64,000 nt of DNA from Hyphomonas sp. (lineage in GTDB: Bacteria; Pseudomonadota; Alphaproteobacteria; Caulobacterales; Hyphomonadaceae), in assembly GCF_017792385.1 (NCBI RefSeq), contig NZ_CP051230.1:2914001-2978000 (forward strand). Direction: 5' to 3'. Numbering within the stretch: the stretch's first letter is position 1; each line of letters starts with the position of its first letter. Of this stretch, positions 9,924 to 19,199 are shown one piece after another. Made by a program: the position numbers and the translations under genes. Below the pieces are notes generated by a model. The model had not been told where the DNA came from, searched no databases, and saw only the letters and a list, made by a program, of their open reading frames with translations.

Positions 9924-10006
9924 ACTGGTATCTCCGCTGTTGCCTCAGCATGTGTGGTGGATACCCGGCAGCGTCAAGCTCTGACGCTGCCGAGTGTGGG
10001 AAAGTC

Positions 10007-11944
10007 CTACCAGCCACAGCTTTCCGTGGCGTTCTCGTCCTTCAGGTAGAGCATCAGCGGGTCGAAATACTCGATGATGGCGCTGCCATCCATCTCGCGG
10101 GTGCCGGTGAACTCTTCCAGCGTGTCCGGCCAGGGCTGCGACGCGCCGGCTTCCATCATGGCATTGAAGCGCTCGCCCACTTCCTTGTTGTTGTAGATCG
10201 AGCAGCGGTGCAGCGGACCGTCCCAGCCAGCCTGTTCACAGGCGGCCTTGTGGAACTGAAACTGCATCACGAAGCTGAGGAAGTAGCGCAGATACGGCGT
10301 GTTGCCCGGAATGTGGTATTTCGCGCCGGGATCGAACGCGTCGGCCGGGCGCGGGGCCGGCGGCACAAGGCCCTGATTCTTCAGGCGCAGATCCCACCAG
10401 GCCGTATTGTAGGCGTCCGGGGCGGTTTCGCCCGACAGCACGCCCCAGCGCCAGCCATCGACCGTGATGGCGAAGGGCAGGAAGGCGATCTTGTCGAGCG
10501 CGGTCTGCATCAGCAGGGCCGTGTCGGCATCGGCGCCCGGCTTTTCGTCTTCCGAGATCAGGCCAATCTGTTCCAGATATTCCGGCGTGATGGACAGGGC
10601 CACGAAGTCACCAATGGCTTCGTGGAACCCGTCATGGGCGCCCGTCTTGTAGAGATAATCCTGATCCTTGTAGGCGCGCTGATAGAAATTGTGCCCCAAC
10701 TCGTGGTGGACCGTGTAGAAGTCTTCCGAGTTCACCTCGGTGCACATCTTGATGCGCACGTCTTCCTCATCGTCCAGATTCCAGGCAGACGCGTGGCACA
10801 CCACTTCCTTGCCTTCCGGCCGCACGATCATGGAGCGGTCCCAGAAGGTTTCCGGTAGCGGCTCGAGGCCGAGCGAGGTGAAGAAGGCTTCGCCGGTCTC
10901 CACCATCTTGATGGCGTCATAGCCACGCTCGTTCAGGCGCTTTGTGAGGTCATAAGGGATCTCGCCGGTATTTTCCGGCTCGACGATGTCATAGATGGAT
11001 GACCATTGCTGGGCCCACATATTGCCGAGCAAATCCGCGCGGATCGGGCCGGTGCGCGGCTGGACCTCGTCGCCATACTGGTCATTGAGTTTCGCGCGGG
11101 TGTAGCAATGCAGCTCCTTGTAGAGGGGCTCCACCTGGCCCCAGAGGCGCTGGACTTCCGCTTCCATCTCTTCCGGGGGCATATCGTAGCCGGACAGCCA
11201 CATCTGGTCGAGACTTTCAAAGCCAAGCTCGTTTGCGCCCTCATTGGCGATGTCGACCATGCGGGCATAGTCATCCTTCATGGGCGGCGAGATGGTGCGC
11301 CAGCCTTCCCAGACCTGCTGAAGCACTTCCGGGTCGCGGCTCTGTTCGATCAGCGTGGACAGCTGGTCGAGTGTGAGACCTTTCTCGACGATGTCGTCCC
11401 GTTCGGCTTCGCTGAGGTCACCAAGCAGTTTCAGGACGGAATCGGTGTTTTCCTTGAGCTTGTAACGGCCAGTGCTGTAGGTCGCGTCCAGCCGCGTCGT
11501 GATTTGTGACAATTCCTCGGCCGCGCCCTGTGTCGACGGGGCCGGAATGGTGATGCCCGTGCGCAGCATGTTGAATTTGCGGGCGAGGTCTGCCGGCAGG
11601 ACGCTGACATCATACTGCTTCGACTCGTTGGCCAGCGAGACGGCGAGCTTCGTCGAGGCGGCGCCTGCCTCGGCGGCGGCGGCATTGGTTTCCGGCGTGA
11701 TGTTGGTGGCCTGGTTCCAGTAGGCCTGCGCGGCAATGTGGCTCTGGGCGGCAAGTTCGGCCTCTGCGCGTTCCATGAAGGCGCGGGCGGCGGCGATCTC
11801 TTCGGAATGATCGGGCGTTGCAGCCGTCTCGACGGTCGTGTCAGCCGGGCTGGCGGTTGCGGTCTCGGCGGCCTCCGGGGCCGCACAGGCGGCGACCATG
11901 AAGCCGAGCGCAATGGCGCTGGTCGTTAGGGTCAGGCGTTTCAT
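10007..11944 (-). CDS. M2 family metallopeptidase (peptidyl-dipeptidase A, ACE-like) lipoprotein
   Basis: About 645 residues. The N-terminal MKRLTLTTSAIALGFMVAACAA has a lipobox (VAAC), so it should be anchored in the envelope. The zinc site is HHELGHNFYQ (HExxH), with the third ligand in HEAIGDF some 24 residues on. This is the M2 angiotensin-converting-enzyme fold, which removes C-terminal dipeptides. The Thr/Ala/Glu-rich stretch after the lipobox is a linker. A frame starting at 11980 exists, but 11944 has GAGGA upstream and gives a clean signal. It lies between bolA and grxD, with no obvious link to their Fe-S role. Confidence 0.93.
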   Translation of the reverse strand: MKRLTLTTSAIALGFMVAACAAPEAAETATASPADTTVETAATPDHSEEIAAARAFMERAEAELAAQSHIAAQAYWNQATNITPETNAAAAEAGAASTKLAVSLANESKQYDVSVLPADLARKFNMLRTGITIPAPSTQGAAEELSQITTRLDATYSTGRYKLKENTDSVLKLLGDLSEAERDDIVEKGLTLDQLSTLIEQSRDPEVLQQVWEGWRTISPPMKDDYARMVDIANEGANELGFESLDQMWLSGYDMPPEEMEAEVQRLWGQVEPLYKELHCYTRAKLNDQYGDEVQPRTGPIRADLLGNMWAQQWSSIYDIVEPENTGEIPYDLTKRLNERGYDAIKMVETGEAFFTSLGLEPLPETFWDRSMIVRPEGKEVVCHASAWNLDDEEDVRIKMCTEVNSEDFYTVHHELGHNFYQRAYKDQDYLYKTGAHDGFHEAIGDFVALSITPEYLEQIGLISEDEKPGADADTALLMQTALDKIAFLPFAITVDGWRWGVLSGETAPDAYNTAWWDLRLKNQGLVPPAPRPADAFDPGAKYHIPGNTPYLRYFLSFVMQFQFHKAACEQAGWDGPLHRCSIYNNKEVGERFNAMMEAGASQPWPDTLEEFTGTREMDGSAIIEYFDPLMLYLKDENATESCGW

Positions 11945-12013
11945 GGGGCAGTTCCTCATCCTTGGTTTCGGATGAAACAATATCGAACTGCCTTCGGCGT
12001 CAACGCCCGAGCG

Positions 12014-12250
12014 TCAGGAATCCGGTGCCTTTGTCTTGAGCGCCAGCGCATGCAGTTCTCCGCCCATCGTGCCTTTCAGGGCCGCGTAGACCAGCTGGTG
12101 CTGTTTCACGCGGGACAGGCCGGCAAATTGCGGACTCACGATTTCAGCCTGCCAGTGATTGTCGTCGCCGGCCAGGTCCGTCAGCGTGATCTCGGCGTCC
12201 GGAAATGCATCGGTTAGATAGCCGAGCAGAGTGTCGCGTGACATGGCCAT
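12014..12250 (-). CDS. bolA: BolA/IbaG-family protein
   Basis: A 78-residue protein of the BolA class II KH-like fold. The family signature is visible around VSPQFAGLSRVKQHQLVYAALKG, with a conserved histidine in VKQHQ. BolA proteins pair with CGFS glutaredoxins to bind [2Fe-2S] clusters; the candidate partner grxD is downstream on the same strand after the M2 peptidase. The small, acidic N-terminus is typical. The choice between BolA and the IbaG/YrbA subtype is not certain. Confidence 0.9.
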   Translation of the reverse strand: MAMSRDTLLGYLTDAFPDAEITLTDLAGDDNHWQAEIVSPQFAGLSRVKQHQLVYAALKGTMGGELHALALKTKAPDS

Positions 12251-12382
12251 GGGCAGTTCCTTCCAGTTTCGCGGCAGAGGTGGCGTGTCCTGCCTGCGAC
12301 GTCAAGCATCCGGCTGAACCGATTGTCGGCTGTGCGGCCGCGCTCTAAGGTTCTGATCCCACATGACTACCGGACCCCTGCC

Positions 12383-13381
12383 ATGACCAAGATGCGTGCC
12401 TTCATCCTTGCCGAGATCCTGCTGGTTCTGACCTTTCTCGGCGGCGTGATCCTTTACATGAACCGCGGGGACGGAGCGGTGGACGGTCTGAGCGGATATC
12501 AGACGCTTTATGTGGACGGGCCGGCGATGCTGAACCTGACCGAGACGCTCTCATCCGACGCCCTTGAGGGACGCGAGACCGGGACCGAGGGGAATGCTGC
12601 CGCGCGGGGCTTCATCCTGAAGCGGTTTGAAACCCTGGGCCTGCGCCGCATCGGTGGCACCTATGCGCACGAATTCGCGATCATACCCTATGAAGCCGGT
12701 CAGGTGTCGCTGCCGCCGGAAGGTGTGAACCTGCTCGGCTGGGTAGCGGGCAAGACGCCGGGCAAGGGACCGATGATCGTGGTAACGGCCCACTATGACC
12801 ATCTCGGAGTGCGGGACGGGGAGATCTACAATGGCGCCGATGACAATGCAGGCGGTGTCGCTGCGCTGGTCGGCGTGGCAGATTATTTCCGCCGCAATCC
12901 GCCGACCCACGATATCATGTTTGCTGCACTGGATGCGGAAGAGAAGGGCATGCTGGGCGCGCGGGCCCTGGTCGAGTCCGGCCTGATCGATCTCGGGCGC
13001 GTGGCACTGAACATCAATTTCGACATGATCAGCCGGTCCGAGGCAGGGGAATTGTATGCGGCTGGCACGACTCCGTGGCCGCAGCTGAAGCCCCTGGTCG
13101 CGGAGGTCGCTGCCGCCGCGCCGGTAACCCTGCTGACCGGGCACGACTCGCCGGAGCTCGGGCCAGATGACTGGACCAGCCAGTCCGACCATGTCGCCTT
13201 TCATGAAGTGGGTATTCCCTTCCTGTATTTCGGGGTGGAGGATCATCCCGGCTATCACCAGCCGTCGGATGATTATGCCGACCTCACCCATGATTTCTTT
13301 GTGCGGTCGGGGGACACGCTGGCCATGGCGGTGAAGGCCGCCGATGGCTGGATCGGCCTGTCGGAACGCCCGGCTGATTGA
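12383..13381 (+). CDS. M28 family zinc aminopeptidase
   Basis: 332 residues. A hydrophobic N-terminal segment (about 4-24) acts as signal anchor. The co-catalytic zinc ligands and catalytic Glu of M28 are in order: AHYDHLG, NGADDNAGGVAAL, DAEEKGMLGAR, INFDMISR and the C-terminal QSDHVAFHEVGIP with HQPSDDY. M28 enzymes remove N-terminal amino acids from peptides, probably in the periplasm here. The start at 12383 is chosen to give the signal anchor directly; an upstream frame from 12323 adds 20 unlikely residues. Confidence 0.93.
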   Translation: MTKMRAFILAEILLVLTFLGGVILYMNRGDGAVDGLSGYQTLYVDGPAMLNLTETLSSDALEGRETGTEGNAAARGFILKRFETLGLRRIGGTYAHEFAIIPYEAGQVSLPPEGVNLLGWVAGKTPGKGPMIVVTAHYDHLGVRDGEIYNGADDNAGGVAALVGVADYFRRNPPTHDIMFAALDAEEKGMLGARALVESGLIDLGRVALNINFDMISRSEAGELYAAGTTPWPQLKPLVAEVAAAAPVTLLTGHDSPELGPDDWTSQSDHVAFHEVGIPFLYFGVEDHPGYHQPSDDYADLTHDFFVRSGDTLAMAVKAADGWIGLSERPAD

Positions 13382-13661
13382 TCCCTTCAATGAGGATGTG
13401 GGCGCGCGAACGCCGGTCAGGGTGAAGGGTTCCGGGACAACTGCAGAGTGGCCTTCAGCGCCGTTGCCTGAAGCAGGACCGGGCTCCGGAAACTGCAACT
13501 AAAACAACAGTAATGGTGGTTAATCCGCATTAGGAATGTGTGGCATTCGGGCAACGTGTGCAGGTTGCGGATTTGTCATTGGAACGGACAAACTTCAGAC
13601 ACGGTTTCCTTGTGGTCTCGCCGCTCTGGCGGGAGCTGAACACGTCTTTGAAGGAGACCAC

Positions 13662-14279
13662 ATGTTTAAGTATTTTCTGATCGCATCGACGGCTACAGGT
13701 CTGGCCATGGGCGCACAGGCCCAATCCTATGACAGCGACACCGGCTTCTATCTGGATGGCGGCTATCAGTATCTGGAAATCGAACCGGATGGTGCCGAAC
13801 AGGGTGTTGATACAAACGGTATCGCCGCGCGTCTCGGCTACAAATTCAACAATGTCTTCAGCCTGGAAGGCGAACTGGCCTCCGGTATTGATGATGGCGA
13901 ATTCGACTACAATGTCGATGAGGACGAGTTCAATCTCGATGACAACAATGACGGCGACTTCAATGACCTGATCGCTGCTTCGGGCGACATCGGCCTGAAC
14001 TACCTTGTGGGCCTGTACGGCCGCGCCGATCTTCCGGTGACGGAGCGCATGGACCTGTTCGCACGTGCTGGTTATGCCTATATCGACCTTGATGCCTCTC
14101 TGGCCACGCCGGGTGGCGCTCCCATCACGGTAGAGGATTCCGAGGAAGGCCCGGCTGTTGGCGCAGGTGTGACTTACGACCTCACCGAGAACTGGCAGCT
14201 GCGCGGTGACTACACCTACTATTCGTTCGAAGACACTGACACGAATGGTGTGATGCTGGGTGTTGGCTACAAATTCTAG
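13662..14279 (+). CDS. Outer-membrane beta-barrel protein (OmpA/OmpW-like porin family)
   Basis: A 205-residue protein. The signal peptide (MFKYFLIASTATGLAMGAQA) cleaves near AQA-QS. The mature protein has alternating amphipathic strands (YLDGGYQYLEI, AARLGYKFNNVFSLEGEL, LNYLVGLYGRADL, LFARAGYAYIDL, GAGVTYDLTENWQLRGDYTYYSF) and the C-terminal LGVGYKF ending in Phe, as needed for BAM assembly. This fits an 8-stranded barrel. One extracellular loop is strikingly acidic (Asp/Asn/Glu repeats around residues 75-100). AAGGAG precedes the ATG. The 280-bp region upstream holds no other gene that I can see. Confidence 0.88.
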   Translation: MFKYFLIASTATGLAMGAQAQSYDSDTGFYLDGGYQYLEIEPDGAEQGVDTNGIAARLGYKFNNVFSLEGELASGIDDGEFDYNVDEDEFNLDDNNDGDFNDLIAASGDIGLNYLVGLYGRADLPVTERMDLFARAGYAYIDLDASLATPGGAPITVEDSEEGPAVGAGVTYDLTENWQLRGDYTYYSFEDTDTNGVMLGVGYKF

Positions 14280-14304
14280 CGTGACACTTGATCACCAGAG
14301 CGAG

Positions 14305-14336
14305 CACCCCTTCTGCAGAATGCAGGAGGGGTGTTT
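14305..14336 (+). terminator. Intrinsic terminator after the outer-membrane protein
   Basis: CACCCCT (14305-14311) pairs with AGGGGTG (14327-14333). The stem continues inward through TCTGCA/TGCAGG to a GAA triloop and is followed by TTTCT. The opposite strand lacks a T run, so it serves mainly the + strand gene rather than purL. Confidence 0.8.
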
Positions 14337-14341
14337 CTCGT

Positions 14342-16657
14342 TCAGTCGACGGAGTTCATGTAGGTCGGCAGCCAGCCTTCATGCGCTTCGCGGAGGCGGG
14401 AGAGAGGGAGTTCAAAATATCCTCTTTCGTCCAAATCCAACTGTATGGTCTCTCCAAAGAACTCTGTTGAAAAATTGGGTAGGGACGCCGTGACGTTATG
14501 CTGTTGGACTAATTGTTCGAAGGATTGTTGATTCGATTTTGGTAACGCAATTGCGTAACGGCCTTGAGTTTCACCAAAAAGCAGCCGAACCGCACCCGCT
14601 CCATTTGGCGGAGTTTGCCCCGTCGCTACATAGAGTGATGAGTCAGGATTAATGAGTACGCCAATCCCACTCGCCAGAGCCATCTCCGCCGCGGCACAGG
14701 CGATACCGCCGTCGCTGACGTCATGGACGGCGTTGACGAGCCCCAGCTCAACAAGGCGGCGTACGAAATCTGCATTTTTCTTCTCTAGTTCAAGATCAAC
14801 CGGCGGCGGAGCGCCAAGCGCCTCGTCCTTCAGGCCGAGCCACTCCCGTGCATACAGCGATGCGCCCATATGGCATTTGGTTTCGCCGATCAGGATGAGC
14901 ACGTCACCGGCCTGTGCGCCTTTCAGCGTCGCGATCTTGCTGACATCCTCGATCAGGCCGACGCCGCCGACAACGGGCGTCGGCGGGATCGCCACGCCGT
15001 CGGTCTCATTGTAGAGGCTCACATTGCCGGACACGACCGGGAAGTCGAGCGCGCGGCAGGCCTCGGCCATGCCCTCGATGGCTTTCACGATATAGCCCAT
15101 TGTGGCGGGCTTTTCCGGATTGCCGAAATTGAGATTGTCCGTGATCGCAATAGGCGTCGCGCCGACGGCAGACAGGTTGCGATAGGCCTCGGCCACAGCC
15201 GCCTTGCCGCCCTCATAGGGGTCTGCGGCCACATAATGCGGGTTGCAGTCGGAACAGATGGCGAGCGCCTTGTTCGTGCCGTGGATACGCACAATGGCTG
15301 CGTCGCCCTGGCTTTGCGAGGAATCGACCGTGTCGCCCATCACGTGGCGGTCATATTGTTCCCAGATCCAGCGTTTGGAGGCCATGTCGGGCGAGGACAT
15401 CAGCTTCAGCAGGACTTCGCCATAGTCTTCCGGCTCGGGATATTTCGAAATATCCAACGGCGCGCGCTTTGGTGGCTCGGTCCATGGGCGGTCATAATTC
15501 GGTGCGTCGTCTGCCAGAGGCGCGACGGGAATGTCGCAAACCGTTTCGCCAAACTGTCTCAACACGAGGTGGCCATTGTCGGTTGTCTCGCCGATCACTT
15601 CGGCGTCGAGGTCGTATTTCTCGAAGATGGCCTTCGCGACGTCGATCTTGTCCGGATAGAGCACCATGAGCATGCGCTCCTGGCTTTCAGACAACATGAT
15701 CTCATAGGCCGTCATGCCGTCTTCGCGCTGTGGCACCTTGTCAAGATCCATGATCACGCCAATGCCTTCGCCATTCTCGCCGCCGCTTGCGGCCATCTCG
15801 ACGGAGGAGGAGGTCAGGCCGGCTGCGCCCATGTCCTGGATTGCCTGAATGGCATCTGTCGCCATCAGCTCGAGACAGGCTTCGATCAGAAGCTTCTCGG
15901 TGAACGGGTCGCCGACTTGAACCGTTGGGCGCTTTTCCTCGTCGCCCTCGGAGAATTCGGCTGAGGCCATGGTTGCGCCATGGATGCCGTCACGGCCGGT
16001 CTTGGAGCCGACATAAAAGATCGGGTTGCCGGGCGTTGCGCCGCGCGCATAGAAGATCTTGTCCTGATCGGCGAGGCCCACGGCCATCGCATTGACGAGG
16101 ATGTTGCCATTATAGCCTTCGTCGAACTGGGTCTCGCCCGCGACCGTCGGCACGCCGACACAGTTGCCATAGCCGCCAATGCCTGCAACGACGCCCGCCA
16201 CGAGGCTTCGGGTCTTGGGGTGGTCCGGGCTGCCGAAGCGCAGGGCGTTGACCAGCGCGATCGGCCGCGCGCCCATGGTGAACACGTCACGCAGGATGCC
16301 GCCCACACCCGTCGCCGCACCCTGATAGGGCTCGATATAGGATGGGTGGTTATGGCTCTCCATCTTGAAGATGGCGGCCTGACCATCGCCGATATCGATG
16401 ACGCCCGCATTTTCGCCGGGACCCTGGATGACGCGGTCATTCTTGGTCGGGAATTTGGACAGGTGACGACGGGAGGATTTGTACGAGCAATGCTCTGACC
16501 ACATCACCGAATAGATCCCGAGTTCGACCAGGTTCGGCTTGCGTCCGAGCCGGGAGACGAGCCGCTCCCATTCATCGGCCTTGATGCCATGTTCCAGGCC
16601 GGCAGCATCGTCCTGCTCGGCGGTGAGGTGGGCGAGGATCGCGGATGTGTCAGTCAT
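14342..16657 (-). CDS. purL: Phosphoribosylformylglycinamidine synthase subunit PurL
   Basis: A 771-residue small-type PurL, the FGAM synthetase ATPase subunit that works with PurS and PurQ in the fourth step of purine synthesis. Motifs are SVMWSEHCSYKSSRRHLS near the N-terminus, GPGENAGVIDIGDG, KMESHNHPSYIEPYQGAATG, FSEGDEEKRPTVQVGDPF, and DISVVSGNVSLYNE-type sequence (FPVVSGNVSLYNET). The start at 16657 (MTDTSAILAHL) matches homologue N-termini. It is about 30-40 residues longer than typical, and the last 80-100 residues are encoded by DNA much richer in A+T than the rest. purQ is separated from it by two genes. Confidence 0.96.
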   Translation of the reverse strand: MTDTSAILAHLTAEQDDAAGLEHGIKADEWERLVSRLGRKPNLVELGIYSVMWSEHCSYKSSRRHLSKFPTKNDRVIQGPGENAGVIDIGDGQAAIFKMESHNHPSYIEPYQGAATGVGGILRDVFTMGARPIALVNALRFGSPDHPKTRSLVAGVVAGIGGYGNCVGVPTVAGETQFDEGYNGNILVNAMAVGLADQDKIFYARGATPGNPIFYVGSKTGRDGIHGATMASAEFSEGDEEKRPTVQVGDPFTEKLLIEACLELMATDAIQAIQDMGAAGLTSSSVEMAASGGENGEGIGVIMDLDKVPQREDGMTAYEIMLSESQERMLMVLYPDKIDVAKAIFEKYDLDAEVIGETTDNGHLVLRQFGETVCDIPVAPLADDAPNYDRPWTEPPKRAPLDISKYPEPEDYGEVLLKLMSSPDMASKRWIWEQYDRHVMGDTVDSSQSQGDAAIVRIHGTNKALAICSDCNPHYVAADPYEGGKAAVAEAYRNLSAVGATPIAITDNLNFGNPEKPATMGYIVKAIEGMAEACRALDFPVVSGNVSLYNETDGVAIPPTPVVGGVGLIEDVSKIATLKGAQAGDVLILIGETKCHMGASLYAREWLGLKDEALGAPPPVDLELEKKNADFVRRLVELGLVNAVHDVSDGGIACAAAEMALASGIGVLINPDSSLYVATGQTPPNGAGAVRLLFGETQGRYAIALPKSNQQSFEQLVQQHNVTASLPNFSTEFFGETIQLDLDERGYFELPLSRLREAHEGWLPTYMNSVD

Positions 16658-16821
16658 GCCCGGCGCTTTAGCCGCAATTGCCACGAGTCGCCAGACTCTA
16701 TTGCGGTTGAGATGGCCGAACCCACCGGTTTTCGGTTCGTGAACAGGATTTAACGGAAACCCTCCGCGCCATGACGGCGTTTCTTCCGGCAGTTGCGACG
16801 CTTTTTGAAAGGAATGCGACC

Positions 16822-17472
16822 ATGAAAGAGTTTCTGATCCTTGCTGCGCCCCTGGCGCTCGTGGCCTGTGGGGCAGATGTTACCCAGGCATCCGGGGATG
16901 CGATGCCCGCACCGTCACCGATTGCCGCCTCCGACAAGGCCGAGAAGGCCGAACCGGCCCCGGAGAAGCAGGTGACCCAGTTTGCGGGAAGCTGGTCTGA
17001 TGCCGAGGCGACCAATGGTCAGCGGATCGTTTTTACCTCGGAATCGGGTGAGGACGTCATTTCGCTGACGTGCCAGGACCCCGACGCGTTTGCGGGGGAA
17101 GGCGCCCCGAAGGCGCTGGTGCTGAGCCGGCCCTATGAGGGAGATGAGGCCCCGACACAGATCGGGCTGCTGACCTCGGCCGGCAATGGGGCAATACAGG
17201 CCCGGGTCCTGGAAGAGGAAGGTGCGGTGACCGGCATGTTTGACACGCGCTCGCAGGCGGCGCGTTCGCTGGCGAACGGGCGCGGCGACCTGAGGGTCGT
17301 TGTGGGTCTGAGCGAATACGTCGTGCCGACGGATGCCAAGGTCGCGAGCCTTGTCGAGGCGTGCCGCCCGCCGATTGAGGATGTCGTCAAGGAGTTGAAC
17401 GCGGCCGAGGACGCGCCGGACGGCGAAGAGGCGGAGTCAGGCGGCGCGCCCGAGACTCCGGGCGGCTCGTGA
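16822..17472 (+). CDS. Hypothetical lipoprotein
   Basis: 216 residues. The N-terminus MKEFLILAAPLALVACGAD is a lipoprotein signal with lipobox LVAC. A Pro/Ala/Glu/Lys linker (about 30-55) follows, then a globular region (FAGSWSDAEATNGQRIVFTSE to VVGLSEYVVPTDAKVASLVEACRPP) and an acidic Gly/Ala-rich tail. AAAGGAA sits upstream of the ATG. It lies between purL (divergent) and the deaminase (convergent, stop codons 4 bp apart). I do not recognise the globular family. It breaks the purL-purQ neighbourhood. Confidence 0.75.
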   Translation: MKEFLILAAPLALVACGADVTQASGDAMPAPSPIAASDKAEKAEPAPEKQVTQFAGSWSDAEATNGQRIVFTSESGEDVISLTCQDPDAFAGEGAPKALVLSRPYEGDEAPTQIGLLTSAGNGAIQARVLEEEGAVTGMFDTRSQAARSLANGRGDLRVVVGLSEYVVPTDAKVASLVEACRPPIEDVVKELNAAEDAPDGEEAESGGAPETPGGS

Positions 17473-17476
17473 TAGG

Positions 17477-18493
17477 TTATGCGAGGCTGGCCGCGACATC
17501 CTCGATTGCGGCCAGATGCCTCGCCTTGTCGGCCTCTGGCAGGAAGCTGCCCGTGAAGCCGTTCCGGGCCAGCTGGATGATCTGATCGGCTGACAGGTCC
17601 AGGGCATCGGTGATCGCTTCGTAGTTCTTGCCGATATAGCCGCCGAAATAGGCCGGGTCGTCGGAATTCACGCAGACCAGCAGGCCTTGCTCCAATTGCG
17701 CCTTCACGGGGCTGTCCTTGAGATCTCCGAGAACGCAAAGCGACAGATTGGACAGCGGGCAATTGGTCAGCGGGGTCTGCGTGTCCTTCAGCACCTGGAT
17801 GAGTGCCGGGTCCTCCATTGAGCGGTTGCCATGGTCGATCCGGTCGACGCCAATATCCAGCAGGGCCTCGCGGACATAGTCCGGCGGGCCTTCCTCGCCG
17901 GCATGCATGCACAGTTTGAAGCCCAGCTCCCGGCAGCGCTCGAACAGGCGCTGGAATTTCAGGGGCGGGTGGCCGACTTCGGAACTGTCGAGGCCGACGC
18001 CAACAAAGTGTTCGTGCCAAGGCGTCGACTCATCGAGCAGGACAAATCCATCCTCCTCGGTGAGATGACGCAGAAAGCTCATGATGAGCTCTGATGTGAT
18101 GCCCAGCTCTTTCTCGCCGCGTTCCAGGGCTGACAGGATGCCGTCGGCCACGGCACCGAAAGGCACGCCGCGCTCCGTGTGGGCCTGCGGATCAAAGAAC
18201 ATCTCGACATGCACGACATTGTCCGCCTTTGCGCGCTGCAGATAGGCGAAGGTCATGTCGTGGAAATCCTGTTCGGTTCGCAGGACATTCATGCCCTGAT
18301 AGTAGACGTCGAGGAATTCCTGCAGATTGTTGAAATCGTAGGCGGCCTTGGCTTCGTCCAATGTCCTGAACGGGATTTCGATCCGGTTGCGCTCGGCCAG
18401 CTGCATCATCATTTCCGGCTCGAAACTGCCTTCGATGTGCAGGTGCAGTTCCGCCTTGGGTAGGCGGGCGATGAGATCGGAATGGGCGGACAT
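17477..18493 (-). CDS. Adenosine/adenine deaminase family protein (adenine deaminase type)
   Basis: A 338-residue metal-dependent amidohydrolase. Zinc ligands and catalytic residues are ELHLHIEGS (HxH), MHAGEEGPPDYVREAL (His and catalytic Glu), DRIDHGNRS and NSDDPAYFGGYI (metal Asp). HAGEEGPP with xxEAL after it fits the adenine deaminase subgroup, which converts adenine to hypoxanthine, better than true adenosine deaminases; this is by motif memory, not a search. The start at 18493 has AGGAGG upstream. purQ ends 38 bp upstream on the same strand, so the two may be co-transcribed, joining salvage with de novo synthesis. Confidence 0.88.
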   Translation of the reverse strand: MSAHSDLIARLPKAELHLHIEGSFEPEMMMQLAERNRIEIPFRTLDEAKAAYDFNNLQEFLDVYYQGMNVLRTEQDFHDMTFAYLQRAKADNVVHVEMFFDPQAHTERGVPFGAVADGILSALERGEKELGITSELIMSFLRHLTEEDGFVLLDESTPWHEHFVGVGLDSSEVGHPPLKFQRLFERCRELGFKLCMHAGEEGPPDYVREALLDIGVDRIDHGNRSMEDPALIQVLKDTQTPLTNCPLSNLSLCVLGDLKDSPVKAQLEQGLLVCVNSDDPAYFGGYIGKNYEAITDALDLSADQIIQLARNGFTGSFLPEADKARHLAAIEDVAASLA

Positions 18494-18530
18494 GCAGAGG
18501 CCTCCTGACTGGTCGGCCCATAGAGCCCAA

Positions 18531-19199
18531 TCAGGCTGCCGAGAGCAAGCTTTCGAACACGCCGAGGCCATCCGTGCCCCCCTCATGCCCGCCAATGGCG
18601 CGCTCGGGGTGAGGCATCATGCCGAGGATGCGGCCATTCTCGCTGAGGATGCCGGCAATGTCGCGGGCCGAGCCGTTCGGGTTCTGGCCCTTGCTGTAAC
18701 GGAAGGCGACGCGGCCTTCCCCTTCCAGCGTGTCGAGCGTGGCATCATCGGCGAAATAATTGCCGTCATGGTGCGCGACAGGAATGATGACTTCCGGCGT
18801 ACCGGAATAGGCGCTGGTATAGGCCGTGTTTGCGGATTCGACGCTCAGGGCCTGCGGGCGGCAGACAAAGTGGAGCGAGGCATTGCGCATCAAGGCGCCG
18901 GGCAGGAGACCGGTTTCGCACAGGATCTGGAACCCGTTGCACACGCCGAGCACATAGCCGCCCCGCTCTGCATGGGCGTGCAGCTGGGAGATCACCGGCG
19001 AATTGCCCGCCATCGCGCCGCAGCGCAGATAGTCACCATAGGAGAAGCCGCCGGGGACCATGACCAGATCCGTGCCGTCCGGAATGGTTCCGTCCTTGTG
19101 CCAGACCATGGCGGGTGGCGTGCCGGTGACCTTGGCCAGCGCGTCATGCGCGTCGCGGTCACAATTCGATCCGGGGAAGACAATCACAGCGGTTTTCAT
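18531..19199 (-). CDS. purQ: Phosphoribosylformylglycinamidine synthase subunit PurQ
   Basis: A 222-residue class I glutamine amidotransferase subunit that feeds ammonia to PurL. It starts MKTAVIVFPGSNCDRD. The nucleophile is the Cys in YVLGVCNGFQIL, and the C-terminal His-Glu is in GMMPHPERAIGG. The start at 19199 matches family N-termini. No purS is seen upstream within the window, although PurS-PurQ-PurL usually cluster; purS must lie elsewhere. Confidence 0.96.
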   Translation of the reverse strand: MKTAVIVFPGSNCDRDAHDALAKVTGTPPAMVWHKDGTIPDGTDLVMVPGGFSYGDYLRCGAMAGNSPVISQLHAHAERGGYVLGVCNGFQILCETGLLPGALMRNASLHFVCRPQALSVESANTAYTSAYSGTPEVIIPVAHHDGNYFADDATLDTLEGEGRVAFRYSKGQNPNGSARDIAGILSENGRILGMMPHPERAIGGHEGGTDGLGVFESLLSAA

